Source: Proteus cibi
GTDB lineage: Bacteria; Pseudomonadota; Gammaproteobacteria; Enterobacterales; Enterobacteriaceae
DNA length: 64,000 bases
Direction of reading: 5' to 3'
Assembly: GCF_003144405.1 (NCBI RefSeq)
Contig: NZ_PENW01000018.1
Location: forward strand, 186,001 to 250,000
Part shown: one piece after another, positions 10,150 to 19,878 of the stretch
Layout of the letters: each line of letters opens with the position of its first letter
Position numbering within the stretch: position 1 is the stretch's first letter
Position numbers and translations under genes: made by a program
The notes under the pieces: model-generated
The model's database searches: none
What the model saw: the letters and a program-made list of their open reading frames with translations, nothing else
What the model was told of the DNA's origin: nothing

Positions 10150-10341
10150 ATGAAAAATGAAAGTTTTATTAACTCAAATATAAAAACAGAAAAAAATAAT
10201 CTAAATAAGGACATTGATAAACTAAAAAAATTATTTTCATTAAATAACTATCACTATCAGGATATTAATAAAGAAGAAGAAAATTGTGTGCTTATTTATC
10301 GCTGGCCATTGCTTAATGCATTTCATTACATGACTAAATGA
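10150..10341 (+). CDS. bcsR: Small cellulose-synthesis regulator BcsR
   Basis: BcsR is a short cytosolic protein that, with BcsQ, is needed for assembly of the cellulose secretion complex. A longer frame starts at 9997, but the ATG at 10150 gives 63 residues, matching the 62 of E. coli. The C-terminal half aligns well from memory: DIDKLKKLFSLNNYHYQDI against DIVALKQAFSLPDIDYADI, and the shared YRWPLL/KRWPLL motif. A TAGAGA element precedes this ATG. The upstream 51 codons are rich in Asn, Lys, Ile and Tyr like the noncoding DNA around them. The stop codon is 8 bases before the bcsQ start, indicating an operon. Confidence 0.85.
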   Translation: MKNESFINSNIKTEKNNLNKDIDKLKKLFSLNNYHYQDINKEEENCVLIYRWPLLNAFHYMTK

Positions 10342-10349
10342 GGCTAACT

Positions 10350-11087
10350 ATGCCACTTATTGTATTAAAAGGGCTCCGGGGTGGCGTTGGGACAACATCC
10401 ACGGCAATTGCACTGGCTCGGCAATTTAATCAACAAGATAAAGAAGTGCTTATTATTGATAATTGCACTGAAAATATTTTGTCTTTTTATTTTCCGGAAC
10501 AGCAAAAAAGTTTCCCATTAAGTCAGGCATTATTAGCAGAAACGCCAATAGAGGAGAGTATTTTTTACTATCGACCACACTATCGAGTATTACCTTTTGG
10601 TTTGGTTAATATGAAGGATAATTTGCTCTTACAATTGTCATTTTCAGCAAAACAACATCTTAACCATTTTTTAACGACCTTTATTCAGCTACACCCTGAT
10701 GCCATTATTGTAATGGATTTACAGCATACGCAAGACACACTTTTCTCATCTTGGATAGAAAAAGCAGATGTTTTTTTCACCGTCGCAATGGCAGAAAGCA
10801 ACTGCCATATTCGCCTTAATCAGCACCCATTTATCGATAATGAATATGTATTGATTAACCAATTTCGTGCCACCAGCCAAATTCACCAAGATTTTTATCA
10901 ATTTTGGCAAACGACATTATTTCCATTATGCCCGGTCGTTCTTCATCGAGATGAAGCCTCACTGGAGGCCTGTGCCTCACGTTTACCCTTATATGATTAC
11001 CGAGCTAATTGCATGTTAGTAGAAGAAATATCACAACTCGCTCAATGGTGCTTTTCGTTATTTGAGAGGAAAGAAGGACAGTCATAA
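10350..11087 (+). CDS. bcsQ: Cellulose biosynthesis ParA/MinD-like ATPase BcsQ
   Basis: BcsQ is a SIMIBI-class ATPase that helps position and assemble the cellulose synthase at the inner membrane. 245 residues from the ATG at 10350; an earlier in-frame ATG at 10338 lacks a ribosome site, whereas GAGG stands 7 bases before 10350. The N-terminal deviant Walker motif reads KGLRGGVGTTS, close to GVRGGVGTTT in E. coli BcsQ, and VLIIDN follows as the next conserved strand. The gene overlaps bcsA by one base (TAATG). Being intact rather than carrying a stop codon, as in some E. coli K-12 lines, it suggests a functional locus. Confidence 0.92.
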   Translation: MPLIVLKGLRGGVGTTSTAIALARQFNQQDKEVLIIDNCTENILSFYFPEQQKSFPLSQALLAETPIEESIFYYRPHYRVLPFGLVNMKDNLLLQLSFSAKQHLNHFLTTFIQLHPDAIIVMDLQHTQDTLFSSWIEKADVFFTVAMAESNCHIRLNQHPFIDNEYVLINQFRATSQIHQDFYQFWQTTLFPLCPVVLHRDEASLEACASRLPLYDYRANCMLVEEISQLAQWCFSLFERKEGQS

Positions 11088-13672
11088 TGCCATCATCTTA
11101 CGATGCCACGAATAAAGTCGAAAAGAATGTGACACAACATATTCTGATCCGTTACTACACGTTTTATCGCCATAACGGTGCATCTCGTAGCGCGGCTATT
11201 GTTAGCGAGCTATTTATGGGCATTATGTGGTTTTTTTTACGGATGGAATCCCCTTTTTGGCGAAAAATTGCCAGAAAACAACGGGAGTTATACCCTCATA
11301 TTGATCCTCGTTGCCCTAAAATTTTCGATCCTCTACGCTATTTATTACAAAGCATTTGGCTAATTTGCCACTATGTAACGCATTTACTGATTAAAAAACC
11401 CACACAATTTATTTTTTATCTTCGAAAAATATACAGGAAACTCTTTGCTCATGTCTCTCCTATCGCGATTGGGATCATCGAACATAAGAAAAAAACTACA
11501 CCATTTTGGCAATATACGCTCTACTCCATCATCGCTATTTTTGCTGTTTTCTTTATTTTACTCAGTATCACTCAACCGTTCGATCTTACATTCCAGTTTG
11601 TTTTTGTGATTGTTCTTTGGTTAGTTGCCTTAGCTATCCGCGATATTCCGGGTCGTTTCTCTTCAATCGCAATGGTTATGCTGGCACTGACAATTGCATG
11701 TCGATATATATGGTGGCGTTATCATTCAACCCTTTATTGGATTGATAATTTCAGCCTATTTTGTGGTTTACTGCTTTTACTGGCTGAAACTTACGCATGG
11801 TGTGTGTTATTCCTTAGTTTTATGCAATGTATTTGGCCATTGCATCGAAAACCAATTTCTATGCCTGAAGACATGACACAATGGCAAAGCGTTGATATTT
11901 TCATTCCTACCTTTAACGAAGATCTACATGTTGTTAAACCCACAGTTTATGCCAGCTTAAATTTAGATTGGCCGAAAGATAAACTCACTATTTATCTACT
12001 TGATGATGGCTCCCGTCCTGAATTTAAAGCCTTTGCTCAAGAAGTTGGTATTCGTTATATCACACGCGAAAAGCATGATTTTGCTAAGGCAGGCAATATT
12101 AATCATGCCTTAACCTTCGCTTCTGGTGAATTTGTCGCCATCTTTGACTGTGACCATATTCCAACACGTTCATTTCTACAATTTACAATGGGATGGTTTT
12201 TAAAAGATGAAAAAATAGCTTTGGTACAAACACCCCACCATTTTTTCTCGCCCGATCCTTTTGAACGTAATTTAGGCAACTTTCGTGAAACCCCCAATGA
12301 AGGCACTCTCTTTTATGGGTTGGTTCAAGATGGTAATGACACTTGGAATGCGGCTTTTTTCTGTGGGTCGTGCGCCGTTTTACGTCGTACCGCATTGGAT
12401 GAGATTGGTGGCATTGCCGTTGAAACGGTTACAGAAGATGCGCATACCTCATTGCGTTTACATCGTCATGGCTGGAGATCCGCTTACATTCGTATTCCAC
12501 AAGCCGCTGGTTTAGCGACAGAATCATTATCTGCACATATAGGTCAACGTATTCGGTGGGCAAAAGGAATGGTGCAAATATTCCGACTTGATAATCCACT
12601 CTTTGGTAAAGGATTGAGCGTGCCACAACGTCTTTGTTACTTAAATGCCATGTTGCACTTTTTTTCTGGTATTCCACGGATGATTTTCTTACTCGCACCA
12701 CTCACGTTTCTTATTTTTCATGCCTATATCATTTATGCACCTGCGATTGCGATCGCGCTCTATGTTGTGCCGTATTTGATCCATATTTCACTTGCCAGTG
12801 CGAAGTTACAAGGCGCTTATCGTCACTCATTTTGGGGGGAAGTTTATGAAACGATTTTGGCGTGGTACACCACTCGTCCAGTGTTAAGTACCCTTTTCTC
12901 TCCTCATAAAGGAACTTTCAACGTGACCGGTAAAGGTGGCGTGATGGAAGAAGGCTTCGTCGATTGGCGAATCAACCGCCCTTATTTACTCTTTCTCAAC
13001 CTGAATTTGCTAGGCATTTTGTTTGCTTTTTGGCGCATTGCAACGGGTGATCCCGATGAAGCATGGGCTGTTGCCATGTGTTTATTATGGGTTTGTTATA
13101 ACCTTATCTTACTCGGTGTTGCGATTGCCGTTTCGGTTGAAACAAAGCAACAACGTCGTTTTCCTCGTGTTCGCGTTAAAGTTCCTGCTATGTTGCTGTT
13201 AAATGATGGCTCGCTCTATCGTTGTTATCTCTATGATTTCTCTGACAATAGCTGTGCAATTTTATTGCCTGATCATGTCACACTGTCGCTCTCTCCAAAT
13301 GAAAACATCACACTATTACTCAGTCAAAATCAGCGTGAACATGCCTTTAAAGCCAATATTTCACGTATTGATGGGCAAGTTATTGGATTACAACTCCTTG
13401 AAATGACAACGCAACAAGCTATCGAATTTACAGCTTGTACTTTTGAGCGAGCCGATACTTGGGCAGATTGGCAAAATGAACTTCCAACTGACAGACCTTT
13501 AAGCAGTCTCAAAAACATTATTTTTATCAGCATGCAAGGCTATAACACCTTGTTAAAGCGTGCTCCTTACTTAATTTACGCAATTTTCCGCTTACTTGGT
13601 CTCTTTTTGCTATGGCTTTCATCGTTACTCCCGCAACGCGTTAATGTTTCACAAATATTTCATCAGCCTTGA
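11087..13672 (+). CDS. bcsA: Cellulose synthase catalytic subunit BcsA
   Basis: An inner-membrane GT2 glycosyltransferase polymerising UDP-glucose into beta-1,4-glucan and translocating it. 861 residues (E. coli about 872). Eight or so membrane segments flank a cytosolic catalytic domain with all the processive-GT signatures: DDG (306-308), DCD (354-356), TED (449-451) and QRIRW (487-491). A C-terminal PilZ domain for cyclic di-GMP follows, with RxxxR at Arg690-Arg694. The second PilZ motif, normally DxSxxG, reads DFSDNS at 717-722, with Ser in place of the Gly, which may weaken or alter nucleotide control. Translationally coupled to bcsQ and followed by bcsB. Confidence 0.97.
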   Translation: MPSSYDATNKVEKNVTQHILIRYYTFYRHNGASRSAAIVSELFMGIMWFFLRMESPFWRKIARKQRELYPHIDPRCPKIFDPLRYLLQSIWLICHYVTHLLIKKPTQFIFYLRKIYRKLFAHVSPIAIGIIEHKKKTTPFWQYTLYSIIAIFAVFFILLSITQPFDLTFQFVFVIVLWLVALAIRDIPGRFSSIAMVMLALTIACRYIWWRYHSTLYWIDNFSLFCGLLLLLAETYAWCVLFLSFMQCIWPLHRKPISMPEDMTQWQSVDIFIPTFNEDLHVVKPTVYASLNLDWPKDKLTIYLLDDGSRPEFKAFAQEVGIRYITREKHDFAKAGNINHALTFASGEFVAIFDCDHIPTRSFLQFTMGWFLKDEKIALVQTPHHFFSPDPFERNLGNFRETPNEGTLFYGLVQDGNDTWNAAFFCGSCAVLRRTALDEIGGIAVETVTEDAHTSLRLHRHGWRSAYIRIPQAAGLATESLSAHIGQRIRWAKGMVQIFRLDNPLFGKGLSVPQRLCYLNAMLHFFSGIPRMIFLLAPLTFLIFHAYIIYAPAIAIALYVVPYLIHISLASAKLQGAYRHSFWGEVYETILAWYTTRPVLSTLFSPHKGTFNVTGKGGVMEEGFVDWRINRPYLLFLNLNLLGILFAFWRIATGDPDEAWAVAMCLLWVCYNLILLGVAIAVSVETKQQRRFPRVRVKVPAMLLLNDGSLYRCYLYDFSDNSCAILLPDHVTLSLSPNENITLLLSQNQREHAFKANISRIDGQVIGLQLLEMTTQQAIEFTACTFERADTWADWQNELPTDRPLSSLKNIIFISMQGYNTLLKRAPYLIYAIFRLLGLFLLWLSSLLPQRVNVSQIFHQP

Positions 13673-13731
13673 AGGAAAAACTCCGTTTTCTGGGAATTTA
13701 TTAATAAACAATAAGATCATGGGTAACAATA

Positions 13732-16050
13732 ATGAAAAAACGTTTTCTCCTATTCGCCTTATTTATGCTCACTTCTTCAGTTCATGGAGATGAAACGCAA
13801 GAAGCGCAAAGCAATACTTCAGAGCCCCCCGTTACAATAACTGAAACAGCGCCTGAAGTTATTTCTCAAGCCAAGCCTAATACACAATTGCTTTCTGAAG
13901 ATATCACGTCTTCTGCTCGCCAGAAGAGATTAAAATTTGCCGAGACAGCACCTAGTTATGGCGCACTTCATTTGACCGGTGTTAGCCCTGATGGCTATTT
14001 AGAATTTGGTGTGCGTAGTGATGAATATGTTTCAAAAGCGACTCTCGATTTAGAATTTACACCGTCTCCATCGCTACTTCCTGTGGAATCTCATCTTAAT
14101 GTCTATTTAAATGATGAATTAATGGGAGTTATTACCTTAAAACAAGAAGATTTAGGTAAGAAAAACCAAATTACAATACCTATTGATCCTTTATTTATTC
14201 AAGATTTTAACCATATAAAGCTCTCTTTTATTGGTCATTATCGTGAAATTTGTGAAAATCAAGCAAATACAACCCTCTGGCTTGATGTAAGTAAAAGTAG
14301 CCAACTCAATCTGACCTTTCAATCACTCCGTTTAGGTAATGAATTAGCACACTTCCCAGAACCCTTTTTTGATAGCCGTGATTTTGGCGCATTAACATTG
14401 CCAATGGTCTTCAGCCAATCGCCTAATTTAGTTCAACAAAAAGCGGCAGCGATCCTCTCTTCTTGGTTTGGTACCCAAGTTGATTGGCGTAAACAAAATT
14501 ACCCTGTTTATTATGATGCTTTGCCAAATCAGCACAGCATTGTTTTTGCAACCAATAAACAAAAACCCACCTTTTTAAAACAGCATCATGATGTGAAAGA
14601 GCCAACCATCGAAATGCTGACGCATCCAACCAATCCTTATATTAAGTTACTTCTTATTATGGGACGTGATGATAACGATTTGATCACGGCGGTAAACGGG
14701 ATCGCCCGTGGGCAAGTTATCTTCAGAGGAAATATTGTCACAATTCATGAAGTAGAAAAATTGATCCCGCGTGAACCTTATGATGCGCCAAAATGGGTAC
14801 AACTAAATAAACCTATCTACTTTAATACGCTACAAGACTATGAAGGTCAGTTGCAATCTCGCGGATTAAAACCGAATCCTATTACATTAAACATGACGTT
14901 ACCGCCGGATCTATTTATGTTTAATAATACGGGATTGCAAATGCAATTGCGTTATCGTTACACCGCTCCCGCCTTTCAAGATAATTCTCGTATGTCTATT
15001 TCGGTCAACGACCATTTCATTAAAGCTTATCCCCTTGAAAAAGATAAAAAAGATAATCTGGTCATCGCTTACTTACCGCTTATTCAAGGCTGGATTGAGC
15101 ATAAGAATTTATTGAATATTCCCGCAGTAAAACTGGGTGAACGAAACCAAATTACATTTGCCTTTGATTACACCAACCCTATTCCGGGTGGATCAGTAGA
15201 TCAATGTATTACTTACCAACCTGTTCCAAATTCAGTCGCCATTGATGATTTATCTAATTTTAATTTTACAGGTGATTATCGACATTATATTGCACTACCT
15301 GACTTACGAGTTTATAGCCATGCAGGTTTTCCATTTAGCCGTTATGCGGATCTGTCAGAAACCTTGATTTTTATTAATCCGCAACCGTCTCCAACACAAT
15401 TATCTACCCTATTAATATCAACAGGGAATATAGGTGCTCAAACAGGCTATCCTGCGCTAAATGTTTCATTAACCGATTCATTGGATGAAGTGCAAAAAAG
15501 GGATGCGGATCTACTCCTTATCGGAACCATTCCACCTGCATTCAATAATGATAAACAGATGAACGTACTGATTGATAAAGCACGTAGTGAAATCACGCTG
15601 CCTTCTCGTGAAATCAGTATCTTTAGCCACACAAGTTATCAGCCGACTGATAAACGACCTGATAGCCGAGTCTCACTGATCTCAAAAGGATCAATGGGCG
15701 CAATTATTGGTTTCCAATCCCCATTCTTTTCACAGCGTAGTGTTGTCGCATTATTGGCCGATAGTACACAAGGTTACAAACTGTTAAATGAGGCGATTAG
15801 TGATAGTGGTAAACGTGATGCAATGCATGGTTCAGTGGTCTTAGTAAGAGAATCTGGTGTAAATAGCTTGCGTGTAGGTGATACATATTTCGTCGGTTAT
15901 TTACCTTGGTGGGAAGAGGTTTGGTATGTGTTTGCTTCCCACCCTATATGGCTTGGTTTAGCGGCAATTGTCGGCATTATTCTTGTCTCTCTTCTTATTT
16001 GGCGAGCCATGAAAATAAGAAGCCAACGTCGTTTAGCGGCTAAGGACTAA
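13732..16050 (+). CDS. bcsB: Cellulose synthase periplasmic subunit BcsB
   Basis: BcsB is the periplasmic partner of BcsA that guides the glucan chain, anchored by one C-terminal helix. 772 residues (E. coli about 779). A Sec signal peptide (KKRFLLFALFMLTSSVHG) is followed by a Glu/Thr-rich linker, then carbohydrate-binding-like and flavodoxin-like domains, and a transmembrane helix near the end (PIWLGLAAIVGIILVSLLIW) followed by positive residues. GGTAA precedes the ATG. It starts 59 bases after bcsA and is followed after 3 bases by bcsC; the endoglucanase gene bcsZ that lies at this point in E. coli is absent. Confidence 0.95.
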   Translation: MKKRFLLFALFMLTSSVHGDETQEAQSNTSEPPVTITETAPEVISQAKPNTQLLSEDITSSARQKRLKFAETAPSYGALHLTGVSPDGYLEFGVRSDEYVSKATLDLEFTPSPSLLPVESHLNVYLNDELMGVITLKQEDLGKKNQITIPIDPLFIQDFNHIKLSFIGHYREICENQANTTLWLDVSKSSQLNLTFQSLRLGNELAHFPEPFFDSRDFGALTLPMVFSQSPNLVQQKAAAILSSWFGTQVDWRKQNYPVYYDALPNQHSIVFATNKQKPTFLKQHHDVKEPTIEMLTHPTNPYIKLLLIMGRDDNDLITAVNGIARGQVIFRGNIVTIHEVEKLIPREPYDAPKWVQLNKPIYFNTLQDYEGQLQSRGLKPNPITLNMTLPPDLFMFNNTGLQMQLRYRYTAPAFQDNSRMSISVNDHFIKAYPLEKDKKDNLVIAYLPLIQGWIEHKNLLNIPAVKLGERNQITFAFDYTNPIPGGSVDQCITYQPVPNSVAIDDLSNFNFTGDYRHYIALPDLRVYSHAGFPFSRYADLSETLIFINPQPSPTQLSTLLISTGNIGAQTGYPALNVSLTDSLDEVQKRDADLLLIGTIPPAFNNDKQMNVLIDKARSEITLPSREISIFSHTSYQPTDKRPDSRVSLISKGSMGAIIGFQSPFFSQRSVVALLADSTQGYKLLNEAISDSGKRDAMHGSVVLVRESGVNSLRVGDTYFVGYLPWWEEVWYVFASHPIWLGLAAIVGIILVSLLIWRAMKIRSQRRLAAKD

Positions 16051-16053
16051 GCT

Positions 16054-19000
16054 ATGTGGCAATTTGGTCACACACATCGCCACTCTGTTATTGCTCTCTT
16101 TTTGCTGACAGGCTTTTTGCCTGTCACGCAAGCCAGTGAAGAGACAACGGAAGCTTTTTTACAAGAGCAAGTGAGATTAGGAACATCCACGGGAAATGAA
16201 GCTTTAGTGGCTCAATCATTGCATCGTTTAGCATTAATTAAACCTAATGATCCTACTATTTTATTAATGCAAATTCAGTTTGCCGTAAAACAAAAAGACA
16301 ATGCAAAAGCACAACAGCTATTTAGCCAGTTAGGCGCTCAATTTCCACAATCAGAGCAATATCAGCGTGCAATAAAAACCTTATCACTGACAACAGAAAT
16401 TAATCGGCAAAAATTACAGCGTGCCCAGCTTTACCGTACTGCTGGGCGCTATGATGATGCGTTAAATTTATACGATGAAATTTATCGCGGAGTGCCCCCT
16501 GATGAGACTTTAGCGTTAGAATATATCCAAGTGCTGATGCACTCTTCTCATGATGATAAGAGAGATAGGCTTAATCATATTTATCACCAATATCCTCAGA
16601 ATGAGCAAATAGCAAGCCTCTATCAGCAACAATCCACAATAAAATCAGCCGTGACAACAAACACAGTCAGTACCGCTTCCACGGTAAAACCTAAAACAGA
16701 TGTTGCTTCATTGCCTATTGCGACCCTAAAACAAAAAGTACGACAACAACCTGATAATGCTGATGTTGTCGGGGCTTTGGGTGTACGTTATTCTCGTGCA
16801 AATCAACGTGGTGCTGCTATTTTCTATCTGTCTCAAGCACTAAAACTATCCCCCAATCATGATAATAGTGGGCAATGGCGGGCGATGTTGCAAGCTAACC
16901 AATATTGGCATCTCCTTTCAAAAGGCGATGAGGCGTTATTAAAACAAGATTATGAATTAGCTGAACGTTATTTTAACCAACTCAATAAATTAACCCCTTA
17001 TGAAAGCGAGCCTTATATTGGTTTAGGTAACCTTGCGGTTGCACAACACCAATTAGATCTTGCTGAACACCATTATTTGCAAGCATTAAAGTATCACCCC
17101 AATCACTCTGCGACTTTACATAGCCTCGCAAAACTTTACCGCCAACAGTCGCATGATAAAGCACAACAATTTATTCATGGTTTAACACTAAGACAATATA
17201 AAAATTTGGCAGAAGATTATGGTTATATTATCTCAGGTATAAGACAAGATTTAGCGGCAGATGATGAGCATAAAGAGCAATACTTTAGTGCCATTGAAAA
17301 ACGTAAAGCAATTGCTAAAGATTATCCTAATGATGTTTGGAATATTTACCGCCTTGCTGATGATTTATTAATCACCCAGCAAGGCTCTGTGGCTGAAGCG
17401 TATTTTAATCAGCTTAATCGTCGGCTCCCTAATGATCCCTCTCGTCTTTACGCTTATGCGCTATATCTCAATAAAACAGGGCGAGAGACTCAAGCGCTTG
17501 ATACGTTAAAAACGATCCCTTTATCTCAACGCAGTGAGAGCATGAAAGCGTTAGATAGCCGATTACGTTTTGGTGAAATAGTCGCGCATGCAGAGTCTCT
17601 ACGCGCCAAAGGACAAGAGCAACAAGCTGTTGATTATCTTTTTGCCCATATTCCACCAGAACAAAAAATGCAGACTTATTTGCTATTAGCAAACTGGGCG
17701 CAAGAGCGAAATAACCTTGAACAAGCCCTCAGTTATTATCATGCCGTTCTAAATCTGGGATCTAACAATGAAACAGCACTACTAGGTGCAACAGAGATTG
17801 CCTTAGCACAAGGACAAGAAGCACAGGCAAAATACTATCTTGCAAAAATAGCAACACTTTCACCTAGCCAGTTTAATAATAACGCTATTAGACGCGTCGC
17901 CAATGCGGAAAAAGAGGTAGGCAATACAGAAAAAGCACAACACTATTTTGCTTATTTGACACAACAAATTGAAACAGAGCCAGACAGTGCTGATCCTTTA
18001 ATATTACGCGATATTGCTCGTTTTCAGCGTGATGAACAATATCATCAGCAAGCTCACTATTATTATCAACAAGCTATGCTTAAGGAGGGAATAACAGATA
18101 GGTTGCCAAAAGATAATATTGAATACACCACATTAATGCGTAATAACGAAAAAGATAATTGGCTATCTCGGAGTTTACGCGCTGATGCTGACGCGCTTTA
18201 TCGCCAACAAGAGTGGCGATTTACGCTTGAGCATGATTATTGGGGCTCTAGTGGTAGCGAAGGCTATTCAAAACTACGCGCCCACACCACAATGTTACAA
18301 CTCGATCACCCTGTTTATGATGGGCGTTTCTTCTGGCGTGCAGACTTAGTTAATCTTAATAGTGGCAAATTGGGTACATCACCTTATGAGTCTAAATTTG
18401 GAACTTGTTATCGCACTGGCTGTTTCCCACTAGAGCAAAAATCCTTTGGTGTTAGCCCTGCAATTGGCTGGGAAAATGGTCAATGGCAATGGGATCTTGG
18501 TACAACACCACTGGGTTTTGAAGTCACTGATTGGGTTGGTAAAATCGCCTATAGCCATGATCTTTTTAATGTAGGCTGGACACTTGATGTTCACCGTCGC
18601 CCAGTGAATAGCGCTTTGCTTGCTTTTGGTGGTCAACGCGATATTTGGACAAATCAAACATGGGGTGGTGTTAGAAGAACTGGCGTTCGTTTAAGCGGAA
18701 GCTATGATTTAGGCGGAAAAAATGGCTACTGGGGCGAAGTTTCTGTTGATAAATTGACAGGTAAAAATGTTGAAGATAATAGCAGTGTTCGAGGCATGGG
18801 TGGCTATTATTATAAGCTTATCAATGAGAACAACCGTCGCATTTCTGTTGGGTTAAGTACGATGCTTTGGCATTATGATAAAGACTTGAGTGGATACACT
18901 TTAGGTCAAGGTGGTTATTATAGTCCTCAAAAATATGTCTCTTTAGGGGTCCCGATTAATTATCGTGAACGTACTGAAAATTGGTCTTGGGAATTATCAG

Positions 19001-19380
19001 GTTCCGTTTCTTGGTCTTATTCCCAAACGGATGACAGAAAACGCTATCCTTTACAAAATCTCGTGTCTATCGATAAATTTAATCGCTATATGGATGGACT
19101 TAGCCCTGAAGATCGAGAAGAGATGATGAGGCTTTATTATCAAGAGCGTGATGCTGTTGATAAAGGAGACTCCAGCAATGGTTTTGGTTATACCGCAAGA
19201 GCATTAGTTGAACACCGTATTACCCCACATTGGTTTATTGGTGCGGCTATCGATATTCAACAAGCCAAAAACTATACCCCAAGCCATGCATTAATGTACT
19301 TACGTTATTCATTTGATGGTTGGAACGGTGATTTAGATTTACCACCAAATCCTCTTATTCCTTATGCTGACTTTAAATAA
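16054..19380 (+). CDS. bcsC: Cellulose export outer-membrane protein BcsC
   Basis: BcsC forms the outer-membrane channel for cellulose, with a periplasmic TPR scaffold. 1108 residues (E. coli about 1157). A signal peptide precedes many tetratricopeptide repeats across about residues 30-690, recognisable by patterns such as YFNQLNKLTPYESEPYIGLG and HYLQALKYHPNHSATLHSLA. The C-terminal 330-350 residues are rich in alternating aromatic strands of a 16-stranded barrel and end in a strand followed by DLPPNPLIPYADFK, like E. coli. Last gene of the bcsRQABC operon, ending at an inverted repeat. Confidence 0.95.
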   Translation: MWQFGHTHRHSVIALFLLTGFLPVTQASEETTEAFLQEQVRLGTSTGNEALVAQSLHRLALIKPNDPTILLMQIQFAVKQKDNAKAQQLFSQLGAQFPQSEQYQRAIKTLSLTTEINRQKLQRAQLYRTAGRYDDALNLYDEIYRGVPPDETLALEYIQVLMHSSHDDKRDRLNHIYHQYPQNEQIASLYQQQSTIKSAVTTNTVSTASTVKPKTDVASLPIATLKQKVRQQPDNADVVGALGVRYSRANQRGAAIFYLSQALKLSPNHDNSGQWRAMLQANQYWHLLSKGDEALLKQDYELAERYFNQLNKLTPYESEPYIGLGNLAVAQHQLDLAEHHYLQALKYHPNHSATLHSLAKLYRQQSHDKAQQFIHGLTLRQYKNLAEDYGYIISGIRQDLAADDEHKEQYFSAIEKRKAIAKDYPNDVWNIYRLADDLLITQQGSVAEAYFNQLNRRLPNDPSRLYAYALYLNKTGRETQALDTLKTIPLSQRSESMKALDSRLRFGEIVAHAESLRAKGQEQQAVDYLFAHIPPEQKMQTYLLLANWAQERNNLEQALSYYHAVLNLGSNNETALLGATEIALAQGQEAQAKYYLAKIATLSPSQFNNNAIRRVANAEKEVGNTEKAQHYFAYLTQQIETEPDSADPLILRDIARFQRDEQYHQQAHYYYQQAMLKEGITDRLPKDNIEYTTLMRNNEKDNWLSRSLRADADALYRQQEWRFTLEHDYWGSSGSEGYSKLRAHTTMLQLDHPVYDGRFFWRADLVNLNSGKLGTSPYESKFGTCYRTGCFPLEQKSFGVSPAIGWENGQWQWDLGTTPLGFEVTDWVGKIAYSHDLFNVGWTLDVHRRPVNSALLAFGGQRDIWTNQTWGGVRRTGVRLSGSYDLGGKNGYWGEVSVDKLTGKNVEDNSSVRGMGGYYYKLINENNRRISVGLSTMLWHYDKDLSGYTLGQGGYYSPQKYVSLGVPINYRERTENWSWELSGSVSWSYSQTDDRKRYPLQNLVSIDKFNRYMDGLSPEDREEMMRLYYQERDAVDKGDSSNGFGYTARALVEHRITPHWFIGAAIDIQQAKNYTPSHALMYLRYSFDGWNGDLDLPPNPLIPYADFK

Positions 19381-19401
19381 CGTTCAATACATTAAATACA
19401 C

Positions 19402-19427
19402 AAACGGGAAGCTCAGGCCTCCCGTTT
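19402..19427. terminator. Terminator after bcsC
   Basis: Arms AAACGGGA (19402-19409) and TCCCGTTT (19420-19427) around a 10-base loop, with T-rich sequence on the plus side. It separates bcsC from the convergent sulfur cassette. Confidence 0.65.
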
Positions 19428-19460
19428 AACGTTTTCGCTAACATAGTGATAGTATTGCGG

Positions 19461-19874
19461 TTATTGCGCTTTGCGCAAAAATCCAACGAGCAACCAACCG
19501 ACAATCATGGCAAGGACAAATAAAATGCCTTGATAAAACCCAGCGCCTGCTAATACCAAGCCTGGACCTGGACAAATTCCCGCTAATCCCCAACCAAGAC
19601 CGAATAATACACTGCCTAGCACTAAGGGTTTATCAATCACTTTATTGGTCGGGATATTTAAAGGACATGCTAATACACTTTGTTGTCTATGGCGTGTTAA
19701 TTGGTAACCTATCACGCTGACAACCAGCCCAGCGCCCATGATGATCAATAAAGAGGGGTCCCAGTTTCCCGTAATATCCAGAAAACCTATAATTTTTTGC
19801 GGATTGCTCATTCCACCAACAATCAATCCTGCACTGAATAGAAGGCCACAAAGAAAAGCAACAAATTTAGTCAT
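19461..19874 (-). CDS. Half-size YeeE/YedE-type membrane protein (PmpB-like)
   Basis: 137 residues, almost entirely hydrophobic, with about four membrane helices. It belongs to the YeeE/YedE sulfur-transport superfamily (DUF6691-type half). The signatures LVGGMSNPQKIIGFLD and the Cys-containing GLAGICPGPGLVLAG are visible; the family's conserved cysteines are thought to pass thiosulfate or persulfide sulfur through the membrane. Two split halves, this and the next protein, probably form one transporter equivalent to a full-length YeeE. It is last of a three-gene minus-strand operon, 4 bases after the upstream half and behind a BigR-like repressor. The transported species is inferred, not shown. 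Confidence 0.8.
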   Translation of the reverse strand: MTKFVAFLCGLLFSAGLIVGGMSNPQKIIGFLDITGNWDPSLLIIMGAGLVVSVIGYQLTRHRQQSVLACPLNIPTNKVIDKPLVLGSVLFGLGWGLAGICPGPGLVLAGAGFYQGILFVLAMIVGWLLVGFLRKAQ

Positions 19875-19878
19875 TCTC

